From: Ignavibacteria bacterium
Lineage (GTDB): Bacteria > Bacteroidota > Ignavibacteria > Tepidaquicellales > Tepidaquicellaceae
Length of the DNA stretch: 64,000 bases
Direction of reading: 5' to 3'
NCBI GenBank assembly: GCA_019694675.1
Contig: JAIBBK010000004.1
Span: 1-64,000 of the forward strand
Below the pieces are notes generated by a model that worked only from the letters and a program-made list of their open reading frames with translations, did not search any database and was not told the origin of the DNA. Made by a program: the position numbers and the translations under genes. Position 1 is the stretch's first letter. Each line of letters starts with the position of its first letter. This document shows, piece by piece, positions 43,460 through 51,712 of the stretch.

Positions 43460-45568
43460 TCACTTCACCAGCATCATCCTCTTCACATCCGTAAAATCAT
43501 CAGTCTCAAGTTTGTAAAAATACACCCCGCTCGCAAACCCGCTTCCGTCAAACTCTACCTCATACGTTCCCGGCAACTGTTTTTCATTTACAAGCTTTGC
43601 AACTTCCTTTCCCATGATGTCATACACGGTAAGCCTTGTAAAGCCTGCAGACTGTATCTTATATGTGATTTTCGTTGCCGGGTTGAAGGGGTTGGGATAG
43701 TTCTGACTCAAATTGAAATTGTAAGGAATCTGAACATGAGTTTTTTGTACTTCTGTAGTTACACCTCCGGTTGTTGTTTTGAGTATTGTACCGGCGTCCC
43801 CTGCAGTCCAGACGGTGTATTTGTCCGTGGCAAATACAGAAAACAGCCAAGAGATTGTTCCGCTCAAGAGAATTGACCAGCTTGCTCCGCCATTTGTTGT
43901 CTTTAGAATTACTCCCGAACTTCCAACAGCCCAGCCGGTGTTGTTATCAACAAATTCAACTGAGAACAAATAGATATTTACTCCACTGGACTGGCTTTCC
44001 CAGTTTGTTCCGCCGTTTGTTGTCTTAATAATTATGCCTGACTCTCCAACGGCCCAGCCGGTGTTTGTATCTGTGAAACACACTGACCGCAATACATAAC
44101 TCGACCCGCTTGCCTGGTTAATCCAGTTTGTTCCTCCGTTAGTGGTTTTGAAAATTATTCCGGCTTCACCTGCAACCCATCCGGTATTCACATTTGTAAA
44201 GTAGATTGAATACAACCAGACACTCATTCCTACTGGCATACTTGTCCAGTTTGATCCGCCGTTTGTGGTTTTGAGAATTGTACCATAGCTTCCTGCAACC
44301 CAGCCGGTGTTGTTATCTGCAAAATATACTGACAACAAGGAATTAAATGTCATACCCCCCTGATTGATCCAGTTTATTCCGCCGTTTGTTGTTTTAAGAA
44401 TTGTACATTGTGAACCATAATTTCCTCCCACTGCCCAGCCGGTATAGCTGTCTTCGAAATGAACTGAATACAAAGTGTTAATTGCCCCATTTTGCTGATG
44501 GATCCAGTTTGATCCGCCATTTGTCGTTTTAAGAATTTCTGGTCCGGCTCCGACAGCCCAACCGGTGTTGCCGTTAGGGAAATCAAAGGAGTACAAAGTG
44601 TTATGAACACCGACTGACTGGCGGATCCAGTTTGTTCCGCCGTTTGTAGTTTTGTCTATCAGACCGGTTTCTCCAACTAACCAGCCTGTAAGGTTATCAA
44701 TGAAGCAGGCTGAAGACAATAGATCAAATGATCCTAATGGCAGAGAAATCCAGTTAATTCCTCCGTTTGTCGTTTTGAGAATTGTAGTGTATTGACCGAT
44801 TGCCCAGCCGGTACTATAGTCCGCAAATTGAATTGACTGTAAAGGGTCACTTGTTCCGCTTATCTGATTCATCCAGTTTGCTCCTCCATCTGTTGTTTTC
44901 AGAATCAATCCTCCGCTTCCTGCAGTCCAACCCGTTTTAACATCTGCAAAATAGATTGAGTACACAGCTGAACCGTTTTGCTGTGTCCAGTTTGTTCCTC
45001 CATTAGTGGACTTGTAAATGCCGGAACCTCCCGCTGCCCAGCCATTACTGAGGTCTGTAAAACAAACTGAGCTGAGATAAAAGGATATGCTGCTGTATTG
45101 GACAGTCCAGCTAATTCCACCGTTTGTTGTTTTGAGGATTTCACCGGGCACAGATAATCCATAAGATTCTCCAACTGCCCAGCCAGTGTTGCTGTCTTCG
45201 AAGTGAATTGAATTCAACCATGAGTCTGACCCGCTATTCTGCCTTTCCCATATTGTTCCGCCATTTGTGGATTTTACAATTGTTCCATGCGGTCCCACCG
45301 CCCATCCTGTATTGTGATCAATGAAACAGACTGAATTCAAAGGGTCGTATATGGAGCTTGGCAGATTTGTCCAGTTTGTTCCTCCGTTTGTTGTTCTTAC
45401 GATTGTTCCAAAAGTTCCCACTGCCCAGCCTGTGTTGCTGTCAACAAAACACACTGAGATCAAATTGTTGCCTGTCGGCAAAGGATTCTGCCAGAACCAG
45501 CCGATCTGCGCAAATGCAGATATATGAACTGCAAAGAAAATTACTGATAACGCTGTAAACCGTTTCAT
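43460..45568 (-). CDS. T9SS cargo with 14 YCF48-like repeats
   Basis: Start at the ATG 45568 (MKRFTALSVIFFAVHISAFAQ, preceded by GGGGG); 702 residues. After the signal peptide there are 14 YCF48/BNR-like units of ~42-45 residues (SVCFVDSNTGWAVG, GTIVRTTNGGTNW), consistent with two seven-bladed propellers. The C-terminus is a T9SS type A sorting domain (NYPNPFNP, VYDIMGKEV, SGVYFYKLET, ending VKRMMLVK). The 3' end DNA is close to that of the next gene. Secreted; catalytic motifs absent. Ycf48 in cyanobacteria is a photosystem assembly factor, but here the repeats are simply a binding fold. Confidence 0.9.
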   Translation of the reverse strand: MKRFTALSVIFFAVHISAFAQIGWFWQNPLPTGNNLISVCFVDSNTGWAVGTFGTIVRTTNGGTNWTNLPSSIYDPLNSVCFIDHNTGWAVGPHGTIVKSTNGGTIWERQNSGSDSWLNSIHFEDSNTGWAVGESYGLSVPGEILKTTNGGISWTVQYSSISFYLSSVCFTDLSNGWAAGGSGIYKSTNGGTNWTQQNGSAVYSIYFADVKTGWTAGSGGLILKTTDGGANWMNQISGTSDPLQSIQFADYSTGWAIGQYTTILKTTNGGINWISLPLGSFDLLSSACFIDNLTGWLVGETGLIDKTTNGGTNWIRQSVGVHNTLYSFDFPNGNTGWAVGAGPEILKTTNGGSNWIHQQNGAINTLYSVHFEDSYTGWAVGGNYGSQCTILKTTNGGINWINQGGMTFNSLLSVYFADNNTGWVAGSYGTILKTTNGGSNWTSMPVGMSVWLYSIYFTNVNTGWVAGEAGIIFKTTNGGTNWINQASGSSYVLRSVCFTDTNTGWAVGESGIIIKTTNGGTNWESQSSGVNIYLFSVEFVDNNTGWAVGSSGVILKTTNGGASWSILLSGTISWLFSVFATDKYTVWTAGDAGTILKTTTGGVTTEVQKTHVQIPYNFNLSQNYPNPFNPATKITYKIQSAGFTRLTVYDIMGKEVAKLVNEKQLPGTYEVEFDGSGFASGVYFYKLETDDFTDVKRMMLVK

Positions 45569-45624
45569 GTTACTAACCCCCAATCTTTGTTGATTTATCA
45601 ATTTGTCTGAACTGTGTGATTCGA

Positions 45625-45705
45625 TCAATTAGGAATTAGGAATTGTTCCCAAAATCATCTCAAAGGTTTCCAAACATCGCCACAACAATTCGAAATTCTT
45701 AATTC
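45625..45705. repeat. Dispersed AATT-rich repeat
   Basis: Contains ATTAGGAATTAGGAATTG and, at the other end, AATTCGAAATTCTTAATTC. It is the same kind of sequence found in frame at 18640-18720 and 45883-45920. Confidence 0.5.
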
Positions 45706-47763
45706 TCACTTCACCAGCATCATCCTCTTCACATCCGTAAAATCATCCGTCACAAGTTTATAGAAATACACTCCGCTTGCAAACCCGCTGCCATCAATCT
45801 CTACCTCATACGTTCCCGGCGACTGCTTCTCATTCACAAGCACAGCCACTTCATGCCCGAGCACATCATAGACCGTGAGCTTTACCAAATTCGCAATTCT
45901 TAATTCGTAATTGATAATTGTCTTTGGATTGAAGGGGTTGGGGTAGTTCTGTGAAAGTGAGAATTGCTCCGGCACCTCAGATGAGACAACTCTAACTCCC
46001 ACTTGCGAGAGCGGGCGCCGCCATACTGAGTTACCGGAAGTTCCTGCAAAGACATAACCACTCTCGGTAATGAGTAATGCAGGTACATAGATTCCGGAGC
46101 CGCTTGCCGGAAATCCCGAATTCCACTCACTCCAGCTTGCGCCAATATCAGTGGAGAGATAAGCACCGGAATTCAATGTCCCTGCAAATATGTTGCTGCC
46201 GGATATTGCAAGAGCAGCCACATATCTATTATTCAGCGCCGTCTGAGTCCAGCTTGTGCCGTTATTGGTGGAGAGATAAACACCAGAATATTCTGTCCCT
46301 GCAAACATGTTGCTGCCGGATATTGCAAGGGAATATACAACTCGATTATTCAGCGCTGTCTGCGTCCAGCTTGTGCCGGCATTTGTGGAGAGATACACAC
46401 CGGCATATGTCCCTGCAAATATGCTGTTGCCGGAAATTGCAAGAGCATAAACATATTCATTATTCAGCGCCGTCTGCGTCCAGCTTGTGCCGTTATTGGT
46501 GGAATGATAAACACCAGAACTAAGTGTCCCTGCAAGAATGCTGCTTCCGGATATTGCAAGGGACCGCACATCTCGATCATTCAGCGCCGTTTGCGTCCAG
46601 CTTGTGCCGGCATTTGTGGAGAGATACACACCGGCATATGTCCCTGCAAATATGCTGCTGCCGGATATTGCAAGGGAATACACACCTCGATCATTCAGCG
46701 ACGTCTGCGTCCAGTTTGTGCCGGCATTTGTGGAGAGATACACACCGGCATATGTCCCTGCAAATATGTTGTTGCCGGATATTGCAAGAGAATTTATACC
46801 TTGATTGTTTAGCGCTGTTTGCGTCCAGCTTGTGCCGTTATTGGCGGAAAGATAAACACCAGACCCCCTTGTTCCTGCAAAAATGTTGCTGCCGGCAATT
46901 GCTAGGGACTGCACATATCGATTATTCAGCGCCGTCTGCGTCCAGCTTGTGCCGTTATTGATGGAAAGATATACTCCGGAATTTGTCCCTGCAAATATGC
47001 TGATTCCGGATACTGCAAGGGAATACACACGTCGATCATTCAGTGCCGTCTGCGTCCAGCTTGTGCCGTTATCTGTTGTAAGGAATACTCCACCACTGCC
47101 AAACATGTTTTCACCTCCGGCAAAAACATTATTTCCGCTTGCAGCAAATGAATTAATCTGTACGCCAGATAAACCTGCAGCAGTCCAGCTCCCGCCATTA
47201 TTAGTTGACAGATAAACCTCTGCATATGTTCCTGCAAAAACAGAGTTTCCGTTTGCAAATAGTGAAGAAATAAATGAACCCGGTAAGCCATTATTTACAG
47301 GAACCCAGCTACCGCCATTGTTGGTGGATAGATATACCTCCCCTAAAGTCCCTGCGAAAATATTGTTACCGCTAATGGCCAGAGAGGAAATTTGACGGTT
47401 TGATAAACCTGAAGCAGTCCAGTATCCTCCGTTATTGGTTGAAAGAAATACTCCGCCGCCCATATTGCCGTTTGTTCCAGCGAACAATATGTTCCCGCTT
47501 AGGGCAAGAGCGCTTACATTTTGAATCGGTAATCCATTGTTTACTGCGGTCCAGTTCATGCCATTGTTGGTTGACAGATAAACGCCACCGTTTTCTGTTC
47601 CCGCAAAAATGTTACTACCGGACTCAGCAAAACATTTAACAGTTCCACCATGCGGACCATTTGTCTGAACCCACTGCGCATTGCAGTTATTAATGTTCAA
47701 CGCGCATTGCGTGATCTGAAGCAGTAGAAAAGCTGCTGCAAATATTTTCTTTGACTTTTTCAT
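45706..47763 (-). CDS. T9SS cargo with 14 FAGT-type propeller repeats
   Basis: 685 residues, ATG with AGGAG upstream. Signal peptide about 1-29. It has fourteen units of ~38-43 residues (SLAISGSNIFAGT, GVYLSTNNGTSWTQTALNN) and probably forms two seven-bladed propellers; units 6-13 are very similar at DNA level, showing recent duplication. The T9SS type A domain (NYPNPFNP, VYDVLGHEV, SGVYFYKLVT, ending VKRMMLVK) contains an in-frame dispersed repeat encoding NYELRIANL right after NPFNP. Surface protein of unknown ligand. Confidence 0.9.
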   Translation of the reverse strand: MKKSKKIFAAAFLLLQITQCALNINNCNAQWVQTNGPHGGTVKCFAESGSNIFAGTENGGVYLSTNNGMNWTAVNNGLPIQNVSALALSGNILFAGTNGNMGGGVFLSTNNGGYWTASGLSNRQISSLAISGNNIFAGTLGEVYLSTNNGGSWVPVNNGLPGSFISSLFANGNSVFAGTYAEVYLSTNNGGSWTAAGLSGVQINSFAASGNNVFAGGENMFGSGGVFLTTDNGTSWTQTALNDRRVYSLAVSGISIFAGTNSGVYLSINNGTSWTQTALNNRYVQSLAIAGSNIFAGTRGSGVYLSANNGTSWTQTALNNQGINSLAISGNNIFAGTYAGVYLSTNAGTNWTQTSLNDRGVYSLAISGSSIFAGTYAGVYLSTNAGTSWTQTALNDRDVRSLAISGSSILAGTLSSGVYHSTNNGTSWTQTALNNEYVYALAISGNSIFAGTYAGVYLSTNAGTSWTQTALNNRVVYSLAISGSNMFAGTEYSGVYLSTNNGTSWTQTALNNRYVAALAISGSNIFAGTLNSGAYLSTDIGASWSEWNSGFPASGSGIYVPALLITESGYVFAGTSGNSVWRRPLSQVGVRVVSSEVPEQFSLSQNYPNPFNPKTIINYELRIANLVKLTVYDVLGHEVAVLVNEKQSPGTYEVEIDGSGFASGVYFYKLVTDDFTDVKRMMLVK
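45883..45920 (-). repeat. In-frame dispersed repeat inside a sorting domain
   Basis: The bases encode NYELRIANL within the sorting domain, where other cargo have a strand such as TTITYGIPQAGNV. The DNA matches the AATT-rich element at 45625-45705. The domain length and later motifs are preserved. Confidence 0.55.
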
Positions 47764-47799
47764 CTCACTTACTCCTTAGTTTGAGTTAATGCCTCAAAG

Positions 47800-48153
47800 T
47801 CAATCAAACTCTATCTTACTCAAGACTGCATCTGTTCTTTCCACCGAATTGATTTTCCCAACGGATACACTTTTGATGTCGCTGAATTCGATCTTACCCT
47901 TGAATTGCATTATGGAATCAGAACCTCGTAATTCGTATGTGCCTAACCCGATTATCGAACTGTCGGTAATTTTATAAGTATCCAGATAATAGGTCTTCCC
48001 ATCTTTTGTCAGCACAGTAATTCCTACAATCGGCTCCGGCTTATCAAGATTTGCGTATTCAGCAAAATGCTTTGTTGTCATGCAACTCATCATATATGAA
48101 GCAGATAACATCAGAATCAACGACCTCATGAGTACTCTTAACTTTTTCATCAT
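47800..48153 (-). CDS. Small lipoprotein, tail-less copy (repeat family)
   Basis: Start at MMKKLRV (ATG 48153 or 48150; GAGG upstream). ~117 residues. A lipobox-like MMSC follows a short hydrophobic stretch. The domain (ITVLTKDGKTYYLDTYKI, DSSIIGLGTYELRG, GKIEFSDIKSVSVGKI) is nearly identical to that of the gene at 48309. After SVGKIN it diverges: the hydrophobic tail is replaced by SVERTDAVLSKIEFD. The DNA of both genes aligns over ~345 bp, including their 5' leaders, so this is a tandem duplicate with an altered 3' end. Confidence 0.7.
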   Translation of the reverse strand: MMKKLRVLMRSLILMLSASYMMSCMTTKHFAEYANLDKPEPIVGITVLTKDGKTYYLDTYKITDSSIIGLGTYELRGSDSIMQFKGKIEFSDIKSVSVGKINSVERTDAVLSKIEFD

Positions 48154-48234
48154 AGTAACCTCATTCTTTAAGTTGAAGAACATTGAACATTTCCCAGTCC
48201 GGCCAGGCATTTGATCATTGAAACATTGGTACGA

Positions 48235-48300
48235 TAGTACCAATACCAGCTGTACCAATACCTACTTATTAATGCTGTTAACAGTGTCTCCTGGTTCGAT
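48235..48300 (-). pseudogene. Remnant of a third copy's 3' end
   Basis: Reading the minus strand, cactgttaacagcattaata and ggtattggtacagct match the 3' end of the lipoprotein gene at 48309 (gcactgttagtagccttca and ggtattggcacagct). It lies just upstream of the tail-less copy, as expected for a deleted or recombined third copy. Confidence 0.5.
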
Positions 48301-48308
48301 TAACCATA

Positions 48309-48689
48309 TCAATGAGCTGTGCCAATACCAATTATGAAGGCTACTAACAGTGCTCCGGCAATTATACCGATGGTCGCAACGACATTGATTTTCCCAACGG
48401 ATACACTTTTGATGTCGCTGAATTCGATCTTACCCTTGAATTGCATTATAGAATCAGAACCTCGTAATTCGTATGTGCCTAACCCGATTATCGAACTGTC
48501 GGCTATTTTATAAGTATCCAGATAATAGGTCTTCCCATCTTTTGTCAGCACAGTAATTCCTTCAATTGGCTCCGGCTTATCAAGATTCGCATATTCAGCA
48601 AAGTACTTTGTTGTCATGCAACTCATCAGATACGAAGCAGATAACATCAGAATCAACAACCTCATGAGTACTCTTAGCTTTTTCATCAT
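48309..48689 (-). CDS. Small lipoprotein with hydrophobic tail (repeat family)
   Basis: Start at MMKKLRV (ATG 48689 or 48686). ~126 residues. Lipobox-like LMSC after LLILMLSASY. The beta domain has ITVLTKDGKTYYLDTYKI and FSDIKSVSVGKIN, followed by a single hydrophobic glycine-containing segment VVATIGIIAGALLVAFIIGI at the end. If the lipid anchor and the tail are both real, both ends would be membrane-attached, an unusual layout. Its ~300 bp leader is shared with the radical SAM gene at 39485. Confidence 0.7.
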   Translation of the reverse strand: MMKKLRVLMRLLILMLSASYLMSCMTTKYFAEYANLDKPEPIEGITVLTKDGKTYYLDTYKIADSSIIGLGTYELRGSDSIMQFKGKIEFSDIKSVSVGKINVVATIGIIAGALLVAFIIGIGTAH

Positions 48690-48990
48690 AGTAACCTCAT
48701 TCTTATAGTTGAAGAACATTGAATATTCCAGCCTGAGGCAGGCAGAGATCATTTGACTAACGTGATTCTCTTCGACCGGTCAAATCCTTATCCTAAGCCA
48801 GCCGAATAACTGCCCGCCTATATTAAATTGGCGATAAACACATTTCGCCAATCCGCAACATCAAATAACGGAAACAGGATATTGTTATGACAAAAGACAT
48901 TGTTTCCATGGTCTTTCATTTAGGGTTAGGATCCTGATCTTACTGAATCTCTTCTTTGTGTTGTTTAATAAATTCAGAATCTGCCGTAAA
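48690..48990 (-). promoter_or_regulatory. Duplicated leader/promoter region B
   Basis: Counterpart of region A at 40811-41085. The 64-nt block 48900-48963 (ttgtttccatggtctttcat to ctttgtgttg) has one mismatch to its partner. Between block and gene lies CCTGAGGCAGG ... GATCATTTGA. Confidence 0.75.
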
Positions 48991-49252
48991 TCCAGCAACA
49001 AGTGTGCAGAGATCACTTGAATGCTGAAGCAATTGTAAGACAGCAGGTTCATTTTCCAGATCCCTTATTCACCTGACAGAACTGAGTCTGTTGTTCAGAG
49101 AATCATCAGGGTATAAGGTCATTCAGTGTGTTAAGTGGAACGAACCTGCAATCAATACAATGGGACAAGATCGGATCACAGAACGTATTCCTAAGATCAA
49201 TGATCCGGTTACGTTGTCAGTGATCTGCGAGATTTCATTGCTCATTCCTTTG
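48991..49252. other. Intergenic region, no gene seen
   Basis: No supported frame, tRNA or repeat beyond the leader region. Confidence 0.35.
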
Positions 49253-49726
49253 CTACTTGGTTAACGCAACGGTAACTGCGTAAACAGACAATGCAAGGAG
49301 CAGAAGTGTACCAAAGATTACTAACGGGATTGAAATCAAAATTCCCGTTCCTATCCCCAGCCCTGTTTTTGCTTCATCAAGTTCCGGCGCATATATCTTC
49401 AGAATATCTTTGACAAGGATCGTGTCATTATTGTTGAAGGTTCTGAAAGAACCTTTATTGTCCGTCCATACAGTATCCCAATCAATAAAGACTATGGCGT
49501 ATGGCCGGTTCAGGTCACTTTTCAGGAGTTCCATTTCCCGCCCTTTACAGTATATGATCTTTTTTGACATCAGCACGATCCTTTCAATTTCTTCGAAGTC
49601 ATTCTCAAGATCATATTCATAGTTTTGCTGTCTTTCCACAGTCATACAGCCTTGTTCAAGTGCACAAATTAGTGCAATTGTTATTATGGATTTGCAGAAG
49701 AAACCAATACAGATCCTGTCCTTCAT
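49253..49726 (-). CDS. Small lipoprotein with hydrophobic tail (repeat family)
   Basis: 157 residues. A hydrophobic stretch (SIITIALICA) and lipobox-like EQGC. Beta domain with IERIVLMSKKIIYCKGREME, YAIVFIDWDTVW and ILVKDILKIYAP, then a long hydrophobic tail (ISIPLVIFGTLLLLALSVYAV). Same order of parts as 33687 and 48309 but divergent in sequence. Function unknown. Confidence 0.65.
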   Translation of the reverse strand: MKDRICIGFFCKSIITIALICALEQGCMTVERQQNYEYDLENDFEEIERIVLMSKKIIYCKGREMELLKSDLNRPYAIVFIDWDTVWTDNKGSFRTFNNNDTILVKDILKIYAPELDEAKTGLGIGTGILISIPLVIFGTLLLLALSVYAVTVALTK

Positions 49727-50200
49727 CTTCAGCCCCTTTTAATACATTATCAAAATAGGACTTGCGATCATTTGAATTGTCACAGAGTTGTCAAAAGTCA
49801 GCAAGGGAATCTTACAGCCGTACATTGTCTCCGAATCTCCGTCTCATGTTAGAACTACCTTACATTCGCCGGCAGTTTTTTGCATCGGTATTCTTAGTTT
49901 TGGTTTAATGTAAAGGTTTCCCGAACAAGAATTGTGCCGCCGGAAATCAGAAGTCCCGCTTACCGGTCAAATGGTTTGGATGAGCAAACGCGGACATAAT
50001 TTCTTTGAAGCTGAATCCGCACTTCAAGTACGGACAAAGATGCGTCTTCATACACTGCATTCGTAATTCACAAAGCCGACAATTTTTCCTCATTCATCAG
50101 GCAAAATGAATGTTACTTTTAAACAACAATCAGCATACTTTCTGCAATCTCAAGAACTGATTATAGTACTCTGTAAATTCATAATTAAATACTTCTGAAA
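49727..50200. other. Intergenic region between divergent genes
   Basis: No gene seen. Contains AATTGTCACAG near 49777, also present upstream of the gene at 37372 (near 37999). The right part is AT-rich and precedes the porin gene. Confidence 0.35.
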
Positions 50201-51484
50201 ATGATCCGCTATATACTGTCGTCTGTTGTCACATTCACCATACTGCTGTTCTGCACTCCCGGCGTACGTGCTCAGTTCACGGAGCCTGTGGACTCTTCTC
50301 AGTCGCAGGTCCTTCCAAGCCCCGGAAAATCGGGCCGGTATTTTATTCCCGACATACCTTCAAAATGGCTCAAATGGAGCGAGTTTGACGGAAAGGCCTT
50401 TTCATTCAAGATCGGGTTTGCCCCTATTGTGGACTATACATGGAACGGACAGGACAATGAGAGCAGAGAACAGGTTGGTGATCAGGAAAGCAAGATCGAT
50501 CTCAGGTCGGGGAGAGTGACTTTCTCCGGAAAGTTCAAGTTCAGCAATCCACTGAAGTACTTTCTCAGCGTTGAGTACAAGGGTTTTGACAGGAGCCCGG
50601 AAGATCCTATATTCGGTGTTACAGATCTGTATCTGTCAATTTATCTGAACAAGTTCATGGGAAGTGTTACCGCGGGAAAGATCAAAGAGACCTTTGTATA
50701 TGAAATGGTCGGGGACGCGGCAAATCTTCCCAACACAGAAAGAATTCTCAATCCCTTTTTCCAGAGCAGAAGTATCGGCGTAAAATTTGCGAACACATTT
50801 TACGAAGACAGAATGACATTTGCAATCGGGGCTTTCAATGACTGGTTTACAAAGGACATTTCGTTTGAAGATAATGGTACACAGTTTACGGCAAGACTGA
50901 CGGGACTGCCTGTGTATGATGAGAAGGGCAAGAAGTATCTTCACATCGGAGCTAGCTCAAGGTACAATCAGGCGGCAAAGGGTTTGCTGAGATACAGGGG
51001 AAGAAATGAATCGAACATCGGGCCGTTTTATGTGGATACGAAGGACATACCTGCAGACCATTCATGGAGTGTCGGTCTTGAGGCGCTTTGGAACTACAGG
51101 AATTTCTCACTGCTGAGTGAATACGTTCAGTCATGGGTCTCAAGTTATGACCACTCCAATCCCACATTCAACGGATTCTATTTTACAGGCAGCTGGGTGA
51201 TCTCGGGTGAGCAGAGGCCTTACGACAAGAAAGTTGCATATGCGAGAAGGGTAATGCCCACAGGCGGTTCCGGGGCATGGGAAATTGTTGCAAGGTACTC
51301 CAGGCTTGATCTTGACGACAAGCAAATAAGAGGCGGACTTCTTAACAAGCTTTACTTTGGACTTAACTGGTGGGCAACACAGCACTGGAGAGTCTCACTT
51401 GGCTACGGACTTGGCACTCTTGACAAGCTTGATCTTAAGGGCACTACAAATACAATAATCACGCGAATTCAGTGGATCTATTAA
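50201..51484 (+). CDS. OprP/OprO-like outer-membrane porin
   Basis: 427 residues. Signal peptide ILSSVVTFTILLFCTPGVRAQ. The remainder matches the phosphate-selective porin family: SFKIGFAPIVDYTWNGQDN, DLRSGRVTFSGKFKF, YFLSVEYKGFDR, VGKIKETF-like TAGKIKETFVYEM, NPFFQSRSIGVKF, ARYSRLDLDD, and a C-terminal NTIITRIQWIY strand. A 16-stranded barrel is expected. Phosphate or polyphosphate selectivity cannot be judged without the key basic residues. It stands alone, convergent with a cargo gene, and is followed by palindromic repeats that may act as a transcript end. Confidence 0.85.
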   Translation: MIRYILSSVVTFTILLFCTPGVRAQFTEPVDSSQSQVLPSPGKSGRYFIPDIPSKWLKWSEFDGKAFSFKIGFAPIVDYTWNGQDNESREQVGDQESKIDLRSGRVTFSGKFKFSNPLKYFLSVEYKGFDRSPEDPIFGVTDLYLSIYLNKFMGSVTAGKIKETFVYEMVGDAANLPNTERILNPFFQSRSIGVKFANTFYEDRMTFAIGAFNDWFTKDISFEDNGTQFTARLTGLPVYDEKGKKYLHIGASSRYNQAAKGLLRYRGRNESNIGPFYVDTKDIPADHSWSVGLEALWNYRNFSLLSEYVQSWVSSYDHSNPTFNGFYFTGSWVISGEQRPYDKKVAYARRVMPTGGSGAWEIVARYSRLDLDDKQIRGGLLNKLYFGLNWWATQHWRVSLGYGLGTLDKLDLKGTTNTIITRIQWIY

Positions 51485-51492
51485 GCACTTCC

Positions 51493-51701
51493 GCCCACGA
51501 ATAAATTCGTGGGCTGTGGTTTGAATGTGCAATGCTACTACCCGCGAATGAATTCGCATACTATCGCCCACGAATAAATTCGTGGGCTGTGTGTTGAACA
51601 TGCGGAGGATTTATTAAACGCACGTAATGAACGCCCACGAATAAATTCGTGGGCTGTGGTTTGAACATGCACTGCTTCCGCCCGCGAATGAATCCGCGGG
51701 C
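51493..51701. repeat. Cluster of five REP-like palindromes
   Basis: Three exact copies of the 22-bp palindrome GCCCACGAATAAATTCGTGGGC at 51493-51514, 51566-51587 and 51633-51654, a compensated variant GCCCGCGAATGAATCCGCGGGC-like copy at 51680-51701, and a half-degraded one near 51541. Each is joined by similar linkers (tgtggtttgaa, catgc). It fills the gap between convergent genes. A degenerate member lies near 63097-63125. Confidence 0.85.
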
Positions 51702-51712
51702 TAATGGCTCAG

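Noticed and set aside
46077-47215. Plus-strand open frames opposite the FAGT-repeat gene
   Set aside because: Antisense of a repetitive gene with a signal peptide and sorting domain on the minus strand; Cys-rich repeated translation is an artefact.
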